Below are positions 6,364 through 9,851 of a DNA stretch of 9,851 nucleotides, in pieces. Numbering within the stretch: position 1 is the first letter of the stretch; every line of letters begins with the position of its first letter. The notes below the pieces were generated by a model. It saw only the letters and a program-made list of their open reading frames with translations, was not told the origin of the DNA and searched no databases. A program made the translations under genes and the position numbers. Where the stretch lies: contig JAAZNR010000430.1 in NCBI GenBank assembly GCA_012798155.1, positions 1 to 9,851 of the forward strand, written 5' to 3'. Origin of the DNA: Thermogutta sp. Lineage in GTDB: Bacteria; Planctomycetota; Planctomycetia; Pirellulales; Thermoguttaceae.

Positions 6364-7146
6364 CTACGCGGCTTGAAGCAGGTCCGCGAACTCGTCCGGT
6401 CGGGACCAACGTGCCACCGTCGACAACTGCTCGGCAAGCCGAAAGTCCTCGTCGCTCCAGACATCGACCGTGTCGTCGAACAATGACACGAATCGAAGAG
6501 CTTCCGGTCCGACGGCCAGGTGGTTGAGGTCGAAGAACGCCGTGTGTACCTGATTGACGACGCTTCGCGCCGCGGACCGGCTGCCCGTGCTCAGAACATA
6601 AACGAGAGAACTCCGCCGGGCTGTTCGCACGTGGAAGTCCGGCGTCCACACACGCCCTGACCGCCCGGCAAGTTTCTCGCCGCGCACGAAGGGGAGCTGC
6701 CGCTCCGTGAGGAAATCCGCCACTTCGTCCGCCACGGATTCGATCGATCGGGTTCGGAACGTGAACCACAGGTCGGAAACCCGCAAAGCCGCTTGCGCCA
6801 CACGGCACACGACGGCGGCCAGGTCATCGCCTGGGCGACACCGCGCCAGTAACATCCCCTTGTAGAACTCCACCCCATGCGTCAGGCAAGCATCCTCGAT
6901 GAGAGCCGTCTGCTTGGGGGACCGGCGGAGGGCCGCCGTCTGCATCCGCAGCCACCGGGTCGTCTCGCCCAGATCGGTTACCAGAGTAGCATCTCCCTCC
7001 GGTTTGCAGAACACATCGATGTTGTCGCCGTCCGGATACAAGTACGGCGTGCGGATGCGCTGATATTCGCCGTCGCCCTGCGGCCGGCACTCGAACAGGG
7101 CCGCCAGCCCCTCGCTGAAATCGCGGCAAATGTTGATCCCGCTCAT
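6364..7146 (-). CDS. DUF1828-like protein of unknown function, second gene of a coupled pair
   Basis: The product has 260 residues. The ATG at 7146 overlaps the stop of the upstream gene as ATGA, with an AAGGA 9 bases before it, so translation is probably coupled. Residues about 30-69 (TPYLYPDGDNIDVF, then LVTDLGETTRWL) match the DUF1828 pattern: T-P, a D-G-D turn, and a T-D-x-G strand-turn. A C-terminal region (about 132-215) has LAGRSGRVWTPDFHV and then YVLSTGSRSAARSVVNQV. This recalls the DUF1829 half that often accompanies DUF1828 and has a nuclease-like strand order, but I see no complete D...ExK set, so I claim no nuclease activity. There is no signal peptide or membrane segment, so it is cytoplasmic. 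The gene ends within about 4 bases of repeat A. Function is unknown; DUF1828 proteins occur in accessory and prophage-like regions. Family assignment is from memory of motifs and should be confirmed with a profile search. Confidence 0.8.
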   Translation of the reverse strand: MSGINICRDFSEGLAALFECRPQGDGEYQRIRTPYLYPDGDNIDVFCKPEGDATLVTDLGETTRWLRMQTAALRRSPKQTALIEDACLTHGVEFYKGMLLARCRPGDDLAAVVCRVAQAALRVSDLWFTFRTRSIESVADEVADFLTERQLPFVRGEKLAGRSGRVWTPDFHVRTARRSSLVYVLSTGSRSAARSVVNQVHTAFFDLNHLAVGPEALRFVSLFDDTVDVWSDEDFRLAEQLSTVARWSRPDEFADLLQAA

Positions 7147-7601
7147 GGGAACGGTTCCTTCTGGACGGGGGGCGGCGCTTGCAGCGTTCCCGCATGGGTC
7201 AGGTTGGCCTCGCAGCAGAACTGCCGCCAGACCGCCACGGGGTCCGTCGGGGGTGCCGTTATATCTTGGGGCACATAGGCCTCCTTGTCACGCAATTGTT
7301 CCGTCCATTTGTGCTTATGCTTCTCGCCGACCTGGTTGCATTGCGGATTGTGGTGGTCCTTGCCCAAGTCGAGCCCGTATACCCGTCCCACCGTCTTCAA
7401 AATTAGCACAAAGGACAAAGCAGGGATGCGCGGATTATAGCTGCCCCTGACTAAGAGAGGCCAACCGCCGTCGGATTGCACTTCCGCGCGAAACTCGATG
7501 CAGGGCGAACGGTCCTCATCCTCCTGCCAGGCGATGTCGCCGTCGATCCGCTTCGATGCGTCGTTCAAGATCGCCTCGAACTCGGTATTGGTCAGCGGCA
7601 T
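7143..7601 (-). CDS. Small uncharacterised protein (possibly DUF6978-like), first gene of the coupled pair
   Basis: The product has 152 residues from the ATG at 7601, with AAGGA 6 bases upstream and GGAGGAG a little further away. An in-frame ATG at 7631 would add 10 residues; those bases hold the ribosome site, so 7601 is preferred. The protein starts with a helix (LTNTEFEAILNDASKRI), continues through strands (IEFRAEVQ, LSFVLILKTVGRVYGLDL), then a His-rich stretch: H83, H84, H95 and H97 in GKDHHNP and EKHKHKW. A last helix (VAVWRQFCCEANL, about 123-134) precedes a Pro-rich tail. The layout, with a LxLDxGxxHxNP turn, then HxHKW, then a final FxxxCN-like helix, resembles DUF6978 proteins, but I hold that loosely. 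It overlaps the DUF1828-like gene by 4 bases. It is cytoplasmic. The histidines could bind metal or RNA; neither is shown. Confidence 0.8.
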   Translation of the reverse strand: MPLTNTEFEAILNDASKRIDGDIAWQEDEDRSPCIEFRAEVQSDGGWPLLVRGSYNPRIPALSFVLILKTVGRVYGLDLGKDHHNPQCNQVGEKHKHKWTEQLRDKEAYVPQDITAPPTDPVAVWRQFCCEANLTHAGTLQAPPPVQKEPFP

Positions 7602-7645
7602 GGGATATCCTTCTCCTCCTATGATTGCCATGCACCCCCGGCGGA

Positions 7646-7939
7646 TTGCGTTGCGAGGGGCAGCCCTCTCGGCGGGGCGACTGGGGGCTTCGCTGCGCTG
7701 CGACCCCAGCCACCCAAACTACGCCGCGACCGCAGCCACCCAAACGACGCCGCGACCGCAGGCAGCCGGCCCGCTCCCCAGGCACCCAAACTATGTCCAA
7801 ACTATGTTACGACCGCAGCCGCCCAACTATTGTCCCACCCGTCAATTTTTGCGCAACCCGCCAACCTCCGCGCAAGGCCCCTCCAGCGGGCCATTTTACG
7901 CAGCCGCCGAACCTCTCCGCTACGATCCCGGCCGGGCAA
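7646..7939. repeat. Long direct repeat, copy B (294 bp)
   Basis: This is the second copy of the block at 6043-6362, same orientation. It starts 45 bases upstream of the start codon at 7601 and ends about 155 bases before the sulfatase stop. It has two 26-bp units (7706-7731 and 7732-7757). Its core 7681-7713 is again found inverted at 828-860. No gene is seen in it. The following 7940-8048 is pyrimidine-rich and shows nothing I can name. Confidence 0.92.
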
Positions 7940-8048
7940 CTCATTCTTTCTGCCCCTTCTTTCCGCGTCTCCTTTCTCCCCCTTGCGCCTCAAGCGAAAA
8001 ACCGCTCGCAAGCCTCGCAAACATTGCAAGGCCGACGTCGGGCAAGGC

Positions 8049-8090
8049 GGCGTTTTCATCGATGACTGTGGCGTTTTCATCGATGACTGA
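8049..8090. repeat. 21-bp tandem repeat just after the sulfatase gene
   Basis: Two units (8049-8069 and 8070-8090) are identical except at the last base. Each contains the palindrome CATCGATG. The array stops three bases from the sulfatase stop codon, so it would lie in that mRNA's 3' end. Confidence 0.8.
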
Positions 8091-8093
8091 TGA

Positions 8094-9581
8094 CTAGGGC
8101 CGGGCTGCCGGTGGGTTCGGGCGCTGACCGTAGTACGGGCAGACGTCCCAAAAGTCCGTCTCGCCCAAGAACCGCGGATCGCCCGTCTCTTGCATCCACT
8201 TCCGGAGCTTGTCGAGCAGCTCGCGGCGGATCGGCTCGGTCTCGGGTCGGCCGGCCAAGTTGACCATCTCGCCCGGATCGCTTTGCAGGTCGTACAATTC
8301 GAACTCCGGCCGTTTGCTTCCCGCCGCCGCCAAAAAGAAGGGTCGCACGGCCGGATCATCGGCCTTCTCCAGGATTTCCGACCATGTAGGCGAACCGTCG
8401 ATGTCGCCGTAGTCGCGGCCTACGGACTCCTCGGGGGGATTTCCGGCGGGCCAAAGGTCCGGCCGCAGGTTCCAAATCAGGTGCCATCGCTCGGTGAAGA
8501 TGCTCCGCACGGGGTAGGCCGCGTCGTTGGGTCGCGTACAGGTGTGACGCTCCCGTTCGGTAAAGACGTGATCGCGCCGCGGGTCCACGCGCCCCGACCG
8601 ATTCGAGAGCAGGATCGGCAGGAGGCTTCGGGCGGTCATCTCGGGCAGGGGCGTCAAGCCCGCCGCCTCTAGAAAGGTCGGAGCGACATCCGTCAAAGTG
8701 ACGAAGTCGTCCACGACGCGGCCGCCGGGGATTTTGGTCTTCCAGCAAACGGCCAGCGGCACGTGGGTCCCGGCGTCGTAGCAGGTGGCTTTGGCCTTGG
8801 GGAACGGCATCCCGTTGTCGCCCGTCACGACGATCAGCGTATTGTCCAGCCGGCCGGACTCCTCCAGAAGCCGCAGCGCCTCGCCCAACTCGCGATCGAA
8901 CCGCTGTACCTCGAAGTAGTAGTCGGCGATGTCGGAGCGGACGGTGGGGGTATCGGGCAGGAACGGCGGGACCGCGATCTTGGCGGGATCGATCCCCGCC
9001 CGCTCGCCGCTGCCGCGCTCATAAGGGCGGTGCGGATCGGAACTGCCGAACCAAAAACAGAAGGGCCGGCCGGGAGGGACGGTCGCGAGGAACTCGCCGA
9101 AGTTGCGGAAATTGGGGCCGGCGGGGTTGCGGCTCCTGCCGGTGTTTTCCAGGCTCCCCGGTCCCCAGCCCTTCCGCATCAGCCCCACCGTGTAACCGTG
9201 GCTTTGCAAGATGTCGGGGTAGCAGCGGAACTTGGCGGGAAGGCGGCTCCAGAGGTCGGCCCCGCACTCCAGGCGATGGGCCGCCTGGCCCGTCAAAATC
9301 CCGCCCCGCGAGGCCGTGCAACTGGGAACGATGACGTGCGCCCGGCTGAACAAGACGCCGGCTCGGGCAACACGGTCGAAGGTGGGCGTTTGCACGACGG
9401 GGTCGCCGTAGGCCCCCGCGTGAGGCCAGGCCCAATCGTCCGCGATGGCGAAAAGGATGTTCGGCCGCGGGTCCGCCGGGGGTTCGCTTGCCGCGGCAAC
9501 AACTTGGGCGGCCAAGAGCGCCGCCGTCGCCGGGATCGCCACAAACCCCAAGGCGATGGTCCTGAGCAGTTTTCGAGACAT
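8094..9581 (-). CDS. Exported type I sulfatase (FGly-dependent)
   Basis: The product has 495 residues and should hydrolyse sulfate esters (or N-sulfate) on a sugar outside the cytoplasm. The ATG at 9581 has GGGGAGG seven bases upstream. Residues 1-31 are a signal peptide ending near VAAA. The alkaline-phosphatase-like fold is clear: metal ligands D48 and D49 in ADDW, the formylglycine site CTASRGGILTG at 88-98 with C88 as the residue converted, DPHRPY at 182-187, and the second metal pair D255-N256 in TGDNGMPF followed by KAKAT and GTHVP. Length is normal. The C-terminal part has YDLQSDPGEMVNL (about 443-455), typical of planctomycete sulfatases. The closest look is to heparan N-sulfatase-like subfamilies, but substrate is not settled. 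The site is CxAxR rather than CxPxR. The preceding gene lies 156 bases upstream, with a duplicated ribosome site and possible terminator between. Confidence 0.94.
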   Translation of the reverse strand: MSRKLLRTIALGFVAIPATAALLAAQVVAAASEPPADPRPNILFAIADDWAWPHAGAYGDPVVQTPTFDRVARAGVLFSRAHVIVPSCTASRGGILTGQAAHRLECGADLWSRLPAKFRCYPDILQSHGYTVGLMRKGWGPGSLENTGRSRNPAGPNFRNFGEFLATVPPGRPFCFWFGSSDPHRPYERGSGERAGIDPAKIAVPPFLPDTPTVRSDIADYYFEVQRFDRELGEALRLLEESGRLDNTLIVVTGDNGMPFPKAKATCYDAGTHVPLAVCWKTKIPGGRVVDDFVTLTDVAPTFLEAAGLTPLPEMTARSLLPILLSNRSGRVDPRRDHVFTERERHTCTRPNDAAYPVRSIFTERWHLIWNLRPDLWPAGNPPEESVGRDYGDIDGSPTWSEILEKADDPAVRPFFLAAAGSKRPEFELYDLQSDPGEMVNLAGRPETEPIRRELLDKLRKWMQETGDPRFLGETDFWDVCPYYGQRPNPPAARP

Positions 9582-9631
9582 TGTTCAACCTCCCCGATTG
9601 AGACGAGCCATCGTTCCACCTCCCCGATTGA
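9579..9631 (-). promoter_or_regulatory. Duplicated translation-initiation region of the sulfatase gene
   Basis: A 23-bp segment comprising GGGGAGG, a 7-base spacer and ATG occurs twice with a 30-bp period (9579-9601 and 9609-9631; 21 of 23 identical). The inner copy serves the sulfatase start at 9581. The outer copy serves an ATG at 9611 in the same frame. Confidence 0.75.
9585..9611 (-). CDS. Possible 8-residue upstream reading frame (MARLNRGG)
   Basis: The ATG at 9611 has its own GGGGAGG seven bases upstream. Its frame reads MARLNRGG and stops at TGA three bases before the sulfatase ATG. Its last codons are the sulfatase ribosome site, so ribosomes translating it would cover that site and then end right at the start codon. 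It could couple or tune sulfatase translation, or be a passive byproduct of the duplication. Confidence 0.35.
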   Translation of the reverse strand: MARLNRGG

Positions 9632-9665
9632 AAAAGGCCGGCGGCGGCTCCGCCCGATCACGGCC
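9631..9665 (-). terminator. Possible intrinsic terminator or attenuator before the sulfatase gene
   Basis: On the minus strand GGCCG (9665-9661) can pair with CGGCC (9640-9636) around a GC-rich interior with its own short GGCGG/CCGCC pairing, followed by TTTTT (9635-9631). It lies 73 bases after the upstream gene's stop, suggesting that the sulfatase is at least partly transcribed separately. Confidence 0.4.
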
Positions 9666-9737
9666 GCGATTGCTCTCCGGCGCGGTACGAATACATGCTT
9701 TCTCCGACCTCCCGCGCGGCCGAACGTCGCCCGGCCG

Positions 9738-9851
9738 TCAATTCGCCCACACGGAATAGCTCCAGGGGGCGAGTTCCAGCGGCTGCGAGACCAAGCCTGC
9801 GGCGGGACGCTTCTCTTCGGTAAAAATCTCGCGGAACGTCCGGCGGTCGTC
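9738..9851 (-). CDS. C-terminal 37 residues of an unidentified protein (5' end outside window)
   Basis: The minus-strand frame is open from the window edge to TGA at 9740-9738 and ends LELAPWSYSVWAN. Short endings such as LxPWSYxVW are common in the final beta-sandwich of glycoside hydrolases, where the last strand closes the domain, so a sugar-active enzyme is plausible next to a sulfatase. That is inference from a short tail; the family cannot be given. Stretch 9666-9737 between this gene and the possible terminator holds nothing I recognise. Confidence 0.55.
   Translation of the reverse strand, partial: DDRRTFREIFTEEKRPAAGLVSQPLELAPWSYSVWAN

Noticed and set aside
5762..6376. Plus-strand frame through repeat A (and similar frames at 7476-8090)
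   Set aside because: The translations are Pro/Arg-rich products of the tandem repeat, and the two copies give matching nonsense in several frames.

Overview
The window is GC-rich, consists mostly of minus-strand genes, and looks like Planctomycetota, probably the Pirellulales/Thermoguttaceae side. The grounds are a secreted carbohydrate toolkit (GH51 arabinofuranosidase, DUF1080/3-keto-glycoside hydrolase family protein, type I sulfatase), a CPxC/CPxC zinc-ribbon protein of a kind common in planctomycetes, and many GC-rich dispersed intergenic repeats. The assignment is inference from gene content, not from a marker gene.

Layout, left to right. 1-730 (+) is the 3' end of an unrecognised acidic protein. 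731-977 is a composite repeat island. 978-1643 (-) is a zinc-ribbon protein. 1644-1897 holds more repeats. 1898-4411 (-) is a large exported GH51 arabinofuranosidase. 4412-4935 is a divergent intergenic region with direct repeats, hairpins and weak promoter candidates. 4936-5109 (+) is a 57-residue 2[4Fe-4S] ferredoxin. A bidirectional terminator at about 5153-5190 separates it from the convergent DUF1080 gene 5254-5991 (-). Next comes a module of two overlapping minus-strand genes: 7143-7601 (small protein, tentatively DUF6978-like) followed by 6364-7146 (DUF1828-like). It sits between two direct copies of a roughly 300-bp repeat (6043-6362 and 7646-7939). 8094-9581 (-) is an exported sulfatase with a duplicated translation-initiation region. 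9738-9851 (-) is the last 37 codons of another gene.

The GH51 enzyme, DUF1080 protein and sulfatase all carry export signals and fit breakdown of a decorated, possibly sulfated, polysaccharide outside the cytoplasm or in the periplasm. They are separated by repeats and terminators, so they look like a loose cluster rather than one operon. The ferredoxin is a single redox gene with no visible partner.

The best candidate for something undescribed is 6043-7939: a translationally coupled pair of uncharacterised genes placed almost exactly between direct repeats, where the right repeat together with the adjoining start region resembles the 5' flank of the DUF1080 gene. It looks like a cassette that could be gained or lost by recombination. 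A role in defence or as a toxin-antitoxin pair is a hypothesis only.
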